A DNA stretch of 64,000 nt from Candidatus Metalachnospira gallinarum (GTDB lineage: Bacteria; Bacillota; Clostridia; Lachnospirales; Anaerotignaceae), in the NCBI GenBank assembly GCA_904378045.1, contig CAJFHC010000005.1:1-64000 (forward strand), read 5' to 3'. Positions 33,581 to 41,072 of the stretch are shown here, in pieces; the stretch's first letter is position 1; every line of letters begins with the position of its first letter. The translations under genes were made by a program, and so were the position numbers. The notes under the pieces are model-generated. The model was not told where the DNA came from, searched no databases, and saw only the letters and a program-made list of their open reading frames with translations.

Positions 33581-34384
33581 TTAATTTATCATAGAATCCA
33601 GTCCGACAAACTTATTGATAAGGAGCATTATTATAAGCGACGCTCCCATAAGTATGGTGGATATGGCCGCTACTGTCGGGTCAAACTGGAACTCCATATA
33701 GTTTATAATCTGGATAGGCAAAGTCATAAACTTGGCCGATGTAAGGAAGCTGCTTATTACCGCCTCGTCAAAGGAGTAAAGGAAAGCGAGCATACCTCCG
33801 GAGATGATGCCGGGCTTGATGAGCGGAAGCGTTATTTTGAAAAACACCTGCGCGGGATTTGCTCCCAGGCTTGCCGCCGCATCCTCAACGGACCAGTTGA
33901 AGTTTACAAGTATGCTTACCGTGTTTCGTATTATGTACGGCAAAATGATGACGATATGTCCGATAAGTATTTTGATAAAGGGAGTGAACATTCTTATCGA
34001 CGCCGTTGTTCTCATAAGCACGAAGGCGAAAGAGATAGACGGGATGAACATAGGGCTTGTGAAGAAAGCTATGAGAAGTCCTCTTCCCTTGAAATCATAT
34101 TTTGTTACGCAAAGCGAAGCGAATACTCCGATGAAAATATCAAAGGCAGTGGCGACCACAGCGACTTTTATACTGTTTACAAAGCCTGTGGGGAAGTCCG
34201 TATGACCCGTAAAAATGTTTTCATACCATCTTAAGGACACGCCTTCGGGCGGGAACGATATCGCTCCGCCGGAGTTGAATGAACCGACCGCGATGATTAC
34301 CATTGGTGCAAGAATGAATATGAATGTGATTACGGTCGCTATCTTGCACAGCAGATTTACTTTATCCTCACGCATTTTTTCCAC
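33581..34384 (-). CDS. potC: Polyamine-type ABC transporter permease, PotC-like
   Basis: A 267-residue inner-membrane permease with six helices and the binding-protein-dependent transport motif EDAAASLGANPAQVFFKITLPLIKPGIISG (the EAA loop that contacts the ATPase). The start is GTG at 34384 or the ATG three codons later (34375); no strong ribosome-binding site decides between them. It overlaps potB by 17 bases, indicating coupled translation. Confidence 0.9.
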   Translation of the reverse strand: MEKMREDKVNLLCKIATVITFIFILAPMVIIAVGSFNSGGAISFPPEGVSLRWYENIFTGHTDFPTGFVNSIKVAVVATAFDIFIGVFASLCVTKYDFKGRGLLIAFFTSPMFIPSISFAFVLMRTTASIRMFTPFIKILIGHIVIILPYIIRNTVSILVNFNWSVEDAAASLGANPAQVFFKITLPLIKPGIISGGMLAFLYSFDEAVISSFLTSAKFMTLPIQIINYMEFQFDPTVAAISTILMGASLIIMLLINKFVGLDSMIN

Positions 34385-35204
34385 TTCCCAATCTTCTATT
34401 TACGCTGTTGCTGAAACTGTTGGATACTACCTGGAACACAAGGATCGCGAACACAAGTATGTAGCAGATGGCGTTGGCGAACTCAAGGTTGTAGGTCGTC
34501 TTTATCTGGTTGTAAATGAGCGTTGTCATCGTTAGATACTGCGCTCCTCCCAAGAGCTGGGGAGTAATGTATGAAGTCATTCCCATGGTGAATACGAGTA
34601 TGCATCCGGATATAACGCCGGGGGCGCTTAAGGGAAGCGTCACCTTGAAGAATGTCTGAACGGGGTTCGCGCCAAGGCTTCTTGCGGCGTTCTCCACGTT
34701 TTTGTCAATGGACTGTATAACGCTTGTTATCGCGAGTATCATATAAGGAAGAAGGAGCTGGATCATACCTATCATAACCGAGGTCTCGGTATACATAAGA
34801 TCAAGCGGTTCCTCGATGATACCAAGGTTCATAAAAAACTGGTTAAGGAGTCCCGAATTTCCGAGAATAACCATCCATCCGTAAGCCCTTATGACGGCGC
34901 TTACAAGGAAGGGGAAGATGGTGGCGACAATAAGCACGCCTTTGATCTTCGACTTTGTCCTGGCAATGAAATATGCCGTCGGATATCCGAGAAGAAGTGT
35001 TACGAGAGTGGTTTTTACAGAAAGAACTATCGTTCTGCCGAAAATCTCCATATAGAAGGGATCCGTAAAGAACTTGGTGTAATATGTAAGATTGTCAGTC
35101 ATCAAAGCCTTTATAAACGTATACACCATCGGTATTATGAAGGCGATCAGCAATGTGGCTGCGCATGGCAGTGCCAAAAGAATGATATTTCGTTTTTCTT
35201 TCAT
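34368..35204 (-). CDS. potB: Polyamine-type ABC transporter permease, PotB-like
   Basis: A 278-residue permease, first gene of the operon. Six predicted helices, and the EAA loop ENAARSLGANPVQTFFKVTLPLSAPGVISG. The N-terminal helix region ALPCAATLLIAFIIPMVYTF and a periplasmic loop precede the transporter core. The ATG follows AGGAGATGCGAATTGT, a ribosome-binding site that lies in a 14-bp tandem duplication. It forms a heteromeric channel with PotC. Confidence 0.9.
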   Translation of the reverse strand: MKEKRNIILLALPCAATLLIAFIIPMVYTFIKALMTDNLTYYTKFFTDPFYMEIFGRTIVLSVKTTLVTLLLGYPTAYFIARTKSKIKGVLIVATIFPFLVSAVIRAYGWMVILGNSGLLNQFFMNLGIIEEPLDLMYTETSVMIGMIQLLLPYMILAITSVIQSIDKNVENAARSLGANPVQTFFKVTLPLSAPGVISGCILVFTMGMTSYITPQLLGGAQYLTMTTLIYNQIKTTYNLEFANAICYILVFAILVFQVVSNSFSNSVNRRLGSGKNA

Positions 35205-35206
35205 AC

Positions 35207-35234
35207 AATTCGCATCTCCTAATTCGCATCTCCT
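35207..35234 (-). repeat. 14-bp tandem duplication containing the potB ribosome-binding site
   Basis: AGGAGATGCGAATT occurs twice without a gap on the minus strand (35234-35221 and 35220-35207). Each copy contains AGGAG. Only the downstream copy is at usable spacing for the ATG at 35204. Confidence 0.9.
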
Positions 35235-35238
35235 ATTT

Positions 35239-35293
35239 AAAAATAGGACGGGATATGGGGCAAAATTATGTCAAGGCCCCATCACCTGTCCTA
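35239..35293 (-). terminator. Leader hairpin with U-tract at the start of the pot transcript
   Basis: On the minus strand TAGGAC pairs with GTCCTA and, inside, ATGGGGC pairs with GCCCCAT, with a 14-base loop, followed by TTTTT. From the promoter at 35304-35332 it would begin within about 5 nt of the transcript start. It may be an attenuator or a 5-prime stabilising stem; sequence alone does not decide. Confidence 0.6.
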
Positions 35294-35303
35294 AACCTCG
35301 TTC

Positions 35304-35332
35304 ATTATATCGAATTTAATTCGATTTGTCAA
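35304..35332 (-). promoter_or_regulatory. Perfect promoter of the pot operon with palindromic spacer
   Basis: TTGACA (35332-35327) and TATAAT (35309-35304) on the minus strand, 17 bases apart: a full consensus. The spacer contains the 17-base palindrome ATCGAATTAAATTCGAT (35325-35309), ideally placed for a dimeric repressor. The regulator is unknown; the XRE-cupin protein at 37147 is a candidate. Confidence 0.8.
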
Positions 35333-35407
35333 TTATTTTGGAAGAAAAACCGACAAAAAGTATTAAATTTCGGTAAAACAAACAGCTTGTTTTTCTCGCC
35401 GTTTTCT

Positions 35408-35839
35408 TTACGGCTCAGCCTTGAAATTTACAGGCGTCGGGTACATTATGTTGTCGGTCACCGGACAGCGTTTCGACACGTTTTCCAGCCATATTTTTCT
35501 CTGCTCGTCCGTTATGTCAGCCTTAAGGTAAATATTCACGTTTATGCTTGAAAAGCCCGCCCTTTTTGACATATCCCCGGTAAAAAACGCGGTCGCGTCA
35601 ACATCGCCGTCCACCTGTATGTCCAGCTTTTCTATGGTAAATCCCATTTCCTTTGCCGTCCATTGTCCGATGGCGTTTATACAGCCCGCCACCGACGCGA
35701 GAAGCATGGCCACCGGGCTTGGAGCCGTGTCCTCTCCTCCGAACGCGGGCGGCTCGTCTATGATGACCCTGTGTCCTCCGGCGTCTATATATGTGACGGT
35801 TGAGTTTTCGGCCTCCGCCTTAACGCTAATAACTGCCAT
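35408..35839 (-). CDS. OsmC-family protein
   Basis: A 143-residue protein of the OsmC/Ohr fold, which reduces organic hydroperoxides using two cysteines. Cys53 in SVAGCINAIG and the Cys in VSKRCPVTDNIM near the C-terminus fit the catalytic pair; the usual ILPAALAACF-type context and the IDEPPAFGGEDTAPSPVAMLLASVAGC segment are recognisable. Length fits. The start follows GGAGGACAGACTT. Just after the M20 gene in the same direction, 16 bases apart. Confidence 0.85.
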   Translation of the reverse strand: MAVISVKAEAENSTVTYIDAGGHRVIIDEPPAFGGEDTAPSPVAMLLASVAGCINAIGQWTAKEMGFTIEKLDIQVDGDVDATAFFTGDMSKRAGFSSINVNIYLKADITDEQRKIWLENVSKRCPVTDNIMYPTPVNFKAEP

Positions 35840-35855
35840 AAGTCTGTCCTCCGTT

Positions 35856-37034
35856 TTATTTCATAAGCCTGTCCTCAAGAACGGCCGCGAGATATCCTGT
35901 TCCATAGTAAAGTCCGTCCTCATCCATAAGATATTTGGGATTGTGATGAGGCATATCCGTACCCTTATCATGGTTTCTTGTGCCTATCTCAACAAAACAT
36001 CCGGGGCATCCTGTGGCTTCCGTAAAGGCGGAGAAATCCTCTCCGGGCATAACGGGCTGTATCTCCATTATGGAATCGTTTCCGAACCATTCCGCCACAA
36101 CCTTTCTCGCGTTGTCCGTAAGTTTATCGTCGTTTACTACGGAGCTGTAGCCCCTTTCGTATACGACCTCGGCCGACGCTCCCATGCTTGAGGCTATTCC
36201 TCCGGCTATCTGTTCCATCATTTTGGGCATATCGTCTCTGAGTTCCTTTGAGAACGTCCTTACGGAGCCTTCTATCTCAACGGTCTCAGGTATGATGTTG
36301 TAGGCGTCTCCTCCATGTATCTTGCATACGGAAAGAACGGCCGTTTCATACGCGTTTATTCTTCTGGACTTTATGTTCTGAAGTCCCATAACTATCTGAG
36401 CGGCGCAGACAATGGGGTCAACACACTGCTCCGGCATGGACGAGTGTCCGCCCTTGCCCCTGACAATTATTTTAAACGCGTCTGTGGCGGATGTGAGCGG
36501 TCCGTTCACGAAGCCGAATTTTCCGGTGGGATAATTGCTTGAAAGATGAAGGCCGTATATCTCGTCAACGCCTTCCATAACTCCCGCCTTTACAAGCTCA
36601 ATGGCTCCTCCGGGAGGGAGCTCCTCCGCATGCTGGAATATGCATATAAGATTTCCGTTCATTTTTTCCTTTCTTTCGGAGAACATTTTAGCTATGCCAA
36701 GGAGCATCGCCGCATGTCCGTCATGCCCGCAGGAATGCATAGCCTGCTTGTTCACGGAAACAAAGGGAATGTCATTTACCTCCGTCATGGGAAGCGCGTC
36801 GATGTCTGCTCTCACGGCTACGGTAGGTCCCTTGCCTTTGCCATATATTTTTCCGATAACGCCGGTCTTTGTCGGCCTCTCTATCTCTATCCCTCCAAAG
36901 GATCTCAGCTTCTCCTCTATGAAATCCGACGTCTTATATTCCTCAAAAGACAACTCGGCGTTCTGATGAAAATGCCTTCTCCACTCGACTATCTGGGAGC
37001 GCATCTGCTCTACTTCTTTTAATAACTCGTTCAT
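35856..37034 (-). CDS. M20-family amidohydrolase (N-acyl-amino acid / IAA-amino acid hydrolase type)
   Basis: A 392-residue cytosolic metallohydrolase. Seen: WRRHFHQNAELSFEEYKTSDFIEE at the start, AVRADIDALPMTE, the Cys/His metal site MHSCGHDGHAAMLLG, FQHAEELPPGGA with the catalytic-type Glu pair, a dimerisation domain with GKGGHSSMPEQCVDPI, and the final GEDFSAFTEATGCPGCFVEIG. Members hydrolyse N-acetyl- or hippurate-type amides. The start follows GGAGGATTTGAA. Divergent from the XRE-cupin regulator, which may control it. Confidence 0.9.
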   Translation of the reverse strand: MNELLKEVEQMRSQIVEWRRHFHQNAELSFEEYKTSDFIEEKLRSFGGIEIERPTKTGVIGKIYGKGKGPTVAVRADIDALPMTEVNDIPFVSVNKQAMHSCGHDGHAAMLLGIAKMFSERKEKMNGNLICIFQHAEELPPGGAIELVKAGVMEGVDEIYGLHLSSNYPTGKFGFVNGPLTSATDAFKIIVRGKGGHSSMPEQCVDPIVCAAQIVMGLQNIKSRRINAYETAVLSVCKIHGGDAYNIIPETVEIEGSVRTFSKELRDDMPKMMEQIAGGIASSMGASAEVVYERGYSSVVNDDKLTDNARKVVAEWFGNDSIMEIQPVMPGEDFSAFTEATGCPGCFVEIGTRNHDKGTDMPHHNPKYLMDEDGLYYGTGYLAAVLEDRLMK

Positions 37035-37085
37035 TTCAAATCCTCCTTATGAATAAAAACTGAATAACAAAATTATCCTTAATAT

Positions 37086-37114
37086 TTGACTAAGCCCGTT
37101 TTATCTGATATAAT
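37086..37114 (+). promoter_or_regulatory. Promoter of the XRE-cupin regulator gene
   Basis: TTGACT and TATAAT are 17 bases apart, ending 32 bases before the ATG at 37147. Confidence 0.65.
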
Positions 37115-37146
37115 TACTCAATTCCAAATTTTAGGACGGTGTATTT

Positions 37147-37707
37147 ATGGATCTTGAATTTATAGGCGCTTTGCTCAAACAGCACCGCATAGATAAAAAT
37201 ATGTCGATAAGGGATCTTTCCAACATATCTAACGTAGCCTCCAGCACCATAAGCCAGATAGAGACCGGGAAAAACGCTCCCAATCTTCTTACGCTCAAGG
37301 CTATATGCGACGCTCTTGACGTCCCTGTGTTTTCGCTTTTTATTGAGGAAGATCACTCAAAAATAAAATATATGAAAAGGGAAGATCACGAACCCTTTGT
37401 CCGCAATACAAGCAACGGCTCCTTTGTGAAGGAAGCTTTCCTTGTACAGGGCAAAAACGAGATGTACGCCGCCCTTGTTGAGACTCCTCCGCACAGCGAC
37501 TCAGGCAGCTACAGCCATCACGGCGGAGAGGAGCTCGTGTTCATCCTTGAGGGACATCTAACTTTTTATCTTGAGGGACATAAGCCCTATGAGCTTGGCC
37601 CCTTTGATACTCTTTACTATCCGAATTACATAGGACACAGGTGGAGCAACGACTCCGACGAAATGGTCCGTATGCTTATGGTATCCACATCACCCTATAA
37701 TTTTTGA
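37147..37707 (+). CDS. XRE-family regulator with cupin sensor domain (PuuR-like)
   Basis: A 186-residue regulator. The helix-turn-helix domain (about 5-60) reads LLKQHRIDKNMSIRDLSNISNVASSTISQIETGKNAPNLLTLKAICDAL. A C-terminal cupin (about 110-180) contains SGSYSHHGGEELVFILEGHLTFYLEGHKPYELGPFDTLYYP and GHRW, metal- or ligand-binding type. Such proteins often sense small amines or amino acids (PuuR senses putrescine). Neighbours are a polyamine importer, a PuuD-like amidotransferase and an M20 hydrolase, so an amine or acyl-amine inducer is plausible. The start follows AGGACGGTGTATTT. Confidence 0.88.
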   Translation: MDLEFIGALLKQHRIDKNMSIRDLSNISNVASSTISQIETGKNAPNLLTLKAICDALDVPVFSLFIEEDHSKIKYMKREDHEPFVRNTSNGSFVKEAFLVQGKNEMYAALVETPPHSDSGSYSHHGGEELVFILEGHLTFYLEGHKPYELGPFDTLYYPNYIGHRWSNDSDEMVRMLMVSTSPYNF

Positions 37708-37715
37708 AATCACGG

Positions 37716-37750
37716 CAGGAACATCAGCTTGTTCCTGTCTTTTTTATTTT
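37716..37750 (+). terminator. Intrinsic terminator after the XRE-cupin gene
   Basis: CAGGAACA pairs with TGTTCCTG around TCAGCT, followed by TCTTTTTTATTTT. It overlaps the last codons of the convergent gene at 37744 by 7 bases. Confidence 0.85.
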
Positions 37751-38469
37751 CTTTTTTCGGCTTCGTATTCTGCGGCGGCGTCCACAAAAGCCCTGAATAG
37801 CTTTATTGAGCATTCGTCTTTCTTATATAAAAATTCCGGATGCCACTGGACCGCCATAAGAAACCTTCTTGATCTGTCCTCGGCCGCCTCTATAAGTCCA
37901 TCGTCGGAAACGGCCATGGCGCTGAGCCCCGGGGCGAGATCCTTTATCGCCTGATGATGGTAACTGTTTACCGGAAGTTCTTCACGGCCGCATATTCCGT
38001 AAAGAGACGAGTTCTTTATGACCCTCACCTCATGCGCTTTCCTGTCATAGGGCGGTTTCATATGATGTTCCGTCATACTTGGCCTTTCCGACGGCAGATC
38101 CTGATAAAGGCTTCCGCCCATAAGGGCGTTTATCATCTGGAGCCCGCGGCATATTCCAAGCACGGGCTTGTCCTCTTTTCTCGCCATTTCAAAAAACAGC
38201 TTCTCCATTTTGTCCCTATCGCTGTTTGTCATGCCGCATTCCAAGAGCTTTTCCTCGCCGTAAATGCCCGGGTCTATATCGTGTCCGCCCGTAAAAACAT
38301 AGCCGTCGCAAAGCTCATCCAGCTTCGCCGCGTCTCCTCCGCCGAACCTGAGCGGAAGCATTATCGGTATGCCTCCGGCCTCAGTTACCGCGTCCATATA
38401 TCCGGGCAGCATCCATATACTTTCTTTTTCATCGTCATAAAGCGGCATAACGCCTATCACTGGAGCCAT
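37744..38469 (-). CDS. Class-I glutamine-amidotransferase-like hydrolase (peptidase C26, PuuD-like)
   Basis: A 241-residue protein with the gamma-glutamyl-GABA hydrolase signature: YVFTGGHDIDPGIYGE, the nucleophile Cys107 in VLGICRGLQMINALMGGSLYQDL, and the His/Glu of the triad in MAVQWHPEFLY. PuuD removes the gamma-glutamyl group in the putrescine-utilisation pathway; other members hydrolyse gamma-glutamyl peptides or folates. The rest of the Puu pathway is not in the window. The start follows AGAGGTAAAAGA and overlaps the patatin gene by 13 bases. Confidence 0.87.
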   Translation of the reverse strand: MAPVIGVMPLYDDEKESIWMLPGYMDAVTEAGGIPIMLPLRFGGGDAAKLDELCDGYVFTGGHDIDPGIYGEEKLLECGMTNSDRDKMEKLFFEMARKEDKPVLGICRGLQMINALMGGSLYQDLPSERPSMTEHHMKPPYDRKAHEVRVIKNSSLYGICGREELPVNSYHHQAIKDLAPGLSAMAVSDDGLIEAAEDRSRRFLMAVQWHPEFLYKKDECSIKLFRAFVDAAAEYEAEKRK

Positions 38470-39296
38470 TCTTTTACCTCTTCTATTCTTTTTTTCGCGT
38501 CTTCCCTGCCCTGGTCATACATTTCCCATATACGGGCAAGGTTTTTTTCCATTCGCGAGATGTCGACCTTCCTTGACGGCCTTATGACAAGTATCTTGCC
38601 GCTGTCATCCATGTCGTTCACATATTTGAGATTTTCGATATAACGAAGATGCCTTGTGATAAGGGCGTCCACAAATCTCGGATAGTCCTTGTAGATTTTC
38701 TTTGACAGGAACGGATTGTTGGGTTTTGGCACATATCCTCTCGGCTTTGTTAGCACGACCACAAGCCTGTCATATCCCATATCCATAAACTTTTTGACCG
38801 GCACGCTGTCGCATATTCCTCCGTCCAGCAGCTTGAATCCTTCTGTCTCTACTATCTGGGAAACAAATGGCATGGACGACGAAGCTCTTATAACGTCTAT
38901 CTGTTTTATAAGGTCCTCGCATTTTATGTATTCCGCCAGACCGGTCTCAACATTGCTGCAAACGGCATAGAAATCCGTGCCGGAGTTCATAAAAGCCTCG
39001 TTGTCGAACGGATCCAGCTTTTCGGGTATCTCGTGATAGCAGAATTCCGTCTCGACCATGTTTCCCGTTTTAAGCAGGGAATGGACACTCATAAATCTTT
39101 TGTCCTTTCGGTACTTAAGCGTGTATCTTATGCTTCTTCCCCTCTGGCCGGAGACAAAATTCACGCCATGTATCGTTCCGGCCGATACTCCGATAACTCC
39201 ATCGACCTTAATGCCGTTGTCGTTAAATATATCGAGAACGCCGGCTGTGAACATACCTCTCATGGCTCCGCCCTCAAGAACAAGACCTGTTTTCAT
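38457..39296 (-). CDS. Patatin-like phospholipase
   Basis: A 279-residue patatin with an oxyanion-hole motif LVLEGGAMRGMFTAGVLD (about 5-22), the nucleophile Ser38 in GVIGVSAGTIHGVNF, and the catalytic Asp in GFKLLDGGICDSVPV. The C-terminal part (about 200-279) is the variable helical region of the RssA/YlbK group and contains a charged tail. Membrane-lipid hydrolysis is the usual activity; the real substrate is unknown. The start is the ATG at 39296, six bases after AGAGGG; the frame extends to a GTG at 39314. Co-transcribed with the downstream PuuD-like gene (13-base overlap). Confidence 0.88.
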   Translation of the reverse strand: MKTGLVLEGGAMRGMFTAGVLDIFNDNGIKVDGVIGVSAGTIHGVNFVSGQRGRSIRYTLKYRKDKRFMSVHSLLKTGNMVETEFCYHEIPEKLDPFDNEAFMNSGTDFYAVCSNVETGLAEYIKCEDLIKQIDVIRASSSMPFVSQIVETEGFKLLDGGICDSVPVKKFMDMGYDRLVVVLTKPRGYVPKPNNPFLSKKIYKDYPRFVDALITRHLRYIENLKYVNDMDDSGKILVIRPSRKVDISRMEKNLARIWEMYDQGREDAKKRIEEVKEWLQ

Positions 39297-39423
39297 ACAT
39301 ATCCCTCTTTTCACTCATGAAACGTTTTAATTTGATAATTCAAAGATAATATGTTATCGTAATAAATAAAAGAGTAGCATAAAAATCATACTTTTTCAAT
39401 AGATGGGTTTAAAGGAGGAGCAC

Positions 39424-40272
39424 ATGAGTTCAAAAAAGAAATACCGGGAAAATTTTAAAAAGGCGGTAAAAATGGAAATTCGGGAGCATAAAAGCTCCTT
39501 TGCCGTTTATATGATAATCAGGTCAATAGTTTTTCTTGTAATGATAAGACAGGCCTTTAACGGCAATTATGAAAATGTTTTTATGTGTATTCTGACTCTG
39601 CTGCTGCTCACGGTGCCGAGCTTTATACAGGTCAGGTTCAGAATAGAGCTTCCTAAGACTTTGGAGATAATAATACTTCTGTTCATATTTTCAGCGGAAA
39701 TACTCGGCGAGGTAAACGAGTTCTATCTTAAGATACCGTACTGGGACACAATCCTGCATACATTGAACGGTTTTCTGGCGGCGGCCATCGGCTTTTCGCT
39801 TGTCGATCTTTTAAACAGCGACGACAGGCTCGTGTTCAATCTTTCGCCGTTTTTTGTCGCTGTCGTAGCTTTCTGTTTCTCGATGACCATAGGCGTGCTT
39901 TGGGAGTTCTTTGAATTTTTCGCCGACTATTTTTTAAAGCTGGATATGCAGAAGGACACGGTCATACATTCCATAAACTCCGTTCTTCTCAATCCCGACG
40001 GTATAAACGTCCCCTATCACATTAAGGGCATAACTTCCACAGTCGTAAACGGAGTTGACCTCGGCATCAACGGATATCTTGACATCGGCCTGATCGACAC
40101 GATCAAAGATCTTCTTGTCAACTTCATCGGCGCCGTCGTGTTTTCCGTTATCGGATATTTTTACACAAAGAAAAAAGGAAAAGGATATATCGCCCCCAAC
40201 TTTATCCCCAGACCAAAGGACGATGGGGCTGATTTCCTGAAAATGCTTGAGGATGAAGAAAGCGGCCGCTGA
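39424..40272 (+). CDS. Multi-pass membrane protein, function unknown
   Basis: A 282-residue protein: basic N-terminus, about seven hydrophobic segments (first near 33-48), and a loop with IPYWDTILHTLNGFLAAAIGFSLVDLL. A WEFFEFFADY motif near the middle follows a transmembrane helix. It resembles the YjdF/DUF2238 family of inner-membrane proteins, in which WDTILHTL is conserved; I am not certain of that family. The start is the ATG at 39424, after GGAGGAGCAC; the frame reaches 39403 without support. The C-terminal ~30 residues are charged and cytosolic. Confidence 0.7.
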   Translation: MSSKKKYRENFKKAVKMEIREHKSSFAVYMIIRSIVFLVMIRQAFNGNYENVFMCILTLLLLTVPSFIQVRFRIELPKTLEIIILLFIFSAEILGEVNEFYLKIPYWDTILHTLNGFLAAAIGFSLVDLLNSDDRLVFNLSPFFVAVVAFCFSMTIGVLWEFFEFFADYFLKLDMQKDTVIHSINSVLLNPDGINVPYHIKGITSTVVNGVDLGINGYLDIGLIDTIKDLLVNFIGAVVFSVIGYFYTKKKGKGYIAPNFIPRPKDDGADFLKMLEDEESGR

Positions 40273-40300
40273 TTTTCAAATAAATTTTTAGGCTTTGGCA

Positions 40301-40355
40301 TTGACATATAACAACGGGTAAATTATAATATAACAGTGTTATATAGCACTGTTAT
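40301..40355 (+). promoter_or_regulatory. Consensus promoter and palindromic operator of the TetR-ABC operon
   Basis: TTGACA (40301-40306) and TATAAT (40324-40329) are exactly 17 bases apart. Beginning at the next base, ATAACAGTG (40330-40338) and CACTGTTAT (40347-40355) form a perfect inverted repeat of 9-base arms with an 8-base spacer, covering the transcription start. This is the typical layout of TetR autorepression. Confidence 0.85.
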
Positions 40356-40368
40356 AAAAGGAGTGCTT

Positions 40369-40986
40369 ATGATTACTAAGGATTATACAACGCTTGAGCG
40401 CATCCATCGGGCGGCGTTTGAGGAATTTCTTGAAAAAGGCTTCAAATCGGCATCTTTGAGGAACATTGTCAAAAAAGTAAATATGACCACCGGCGCCTTT
40501 TATGGATATTACAACAGCAAAGAGGAGCTTTTTGAGGCGCTTGTCGATGAGCATTACCAGTATCTTATAAACTGTTTTAAAAAAGCTCAGCGGGATTTTG
40601 CCGGCATCCCCTACGAGCTCCAGCCGAATAATCTCGGAAAGGTCTCCGGACAGTGCATGTTTGATATGCTCCATTATGCCTATGAGCATCTTGATGGCTG
40701 CAAACTGCTTCTATGCTGTTCTGAGGGAACAAAGTACGCCGGTCTCATCGATGAGATGGTAGAAATAGAAGTGGACAGCACGCATGCCTATCAGGATGTG
40801 CTGAGAAAGCTTGGCCGTCACTCTCCGGACATTGACCCGAGACTTGAGCATATTCTTATAACCGGTATGTTCCACACGTTTTTTGAGCTTATAATTCATG
40901 AGATGCCTTTGTCCGACGCGGAAAATTATCTGCGGGAAATGAGAGCTTTTTACACGGCCGGATGGATGGAAATTATGGGGCAGTAA
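40369..40986 (+). CDS. TetR-family transcriptional regulator
   Basis: A 205-residue repressor. The N-terminal DNA-binding domain (about 10-56) contains RIHRAAFEEFLEKGFKSASLRNIVKKVNMTTGAFYGYYNSKEELFEALV. The C-terminal ligand-binding domain is divergent. The start is the ATG at 40369, five bases after AGGAG; the frame extends 11 residues further without a ribosome-binding site. A palindrome lies on the transcription start of this gene. Next in order come two ABC half-transporters, which it probably regulates, by derepression when an exported compound is present. Confidence 0.88.
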   Translation: MITKDYTTLERIHRAAFEEFLEKGFKSASLRNIVKKVNMTTGAFYGYYNSKEELFEALVDEHYQYLINCFKKAQRDFAGIPYELQPNNLGKVSGQCMFDMLHYAYEHLDGCKLLLCCSEGTKYAGLIDEMVEIEVDSTHAYQDVLRKLGRHSPDIDPRLEHILITGMFHTFFELIIHEMPLSDAENYLREMRAFYTAGWMEIMGQ

Positions 40987-41009
40987 AGCCCTGTAATTTT
41001 TTAAATGAT

Positions 41010-41027
41010 TGTTAGCATATACTAACA
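41010..41027 (+). promoter_or_regulatory. Second inverted repeat between tetR and the ABC exporter genes
   Basis: TGTTAG and CTAACA form 6-base arms around CATATA. It is unlike the tetR operator at 40330-40355 and may be bound by another regulator. No standard promoter is evident beside it. Confidence 0.4.
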
Positions 41028-41072
41028 TTTATTCCTTAGATAAGCAAAAAAATATAAAAGGAGGAGTTAATC

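Noticed and set aside
32592-33584. 330-codon plus-strand frame
   Set aside because: Antisense to potA, which has all ABC motifs; no own motif or ribosome-binding site.
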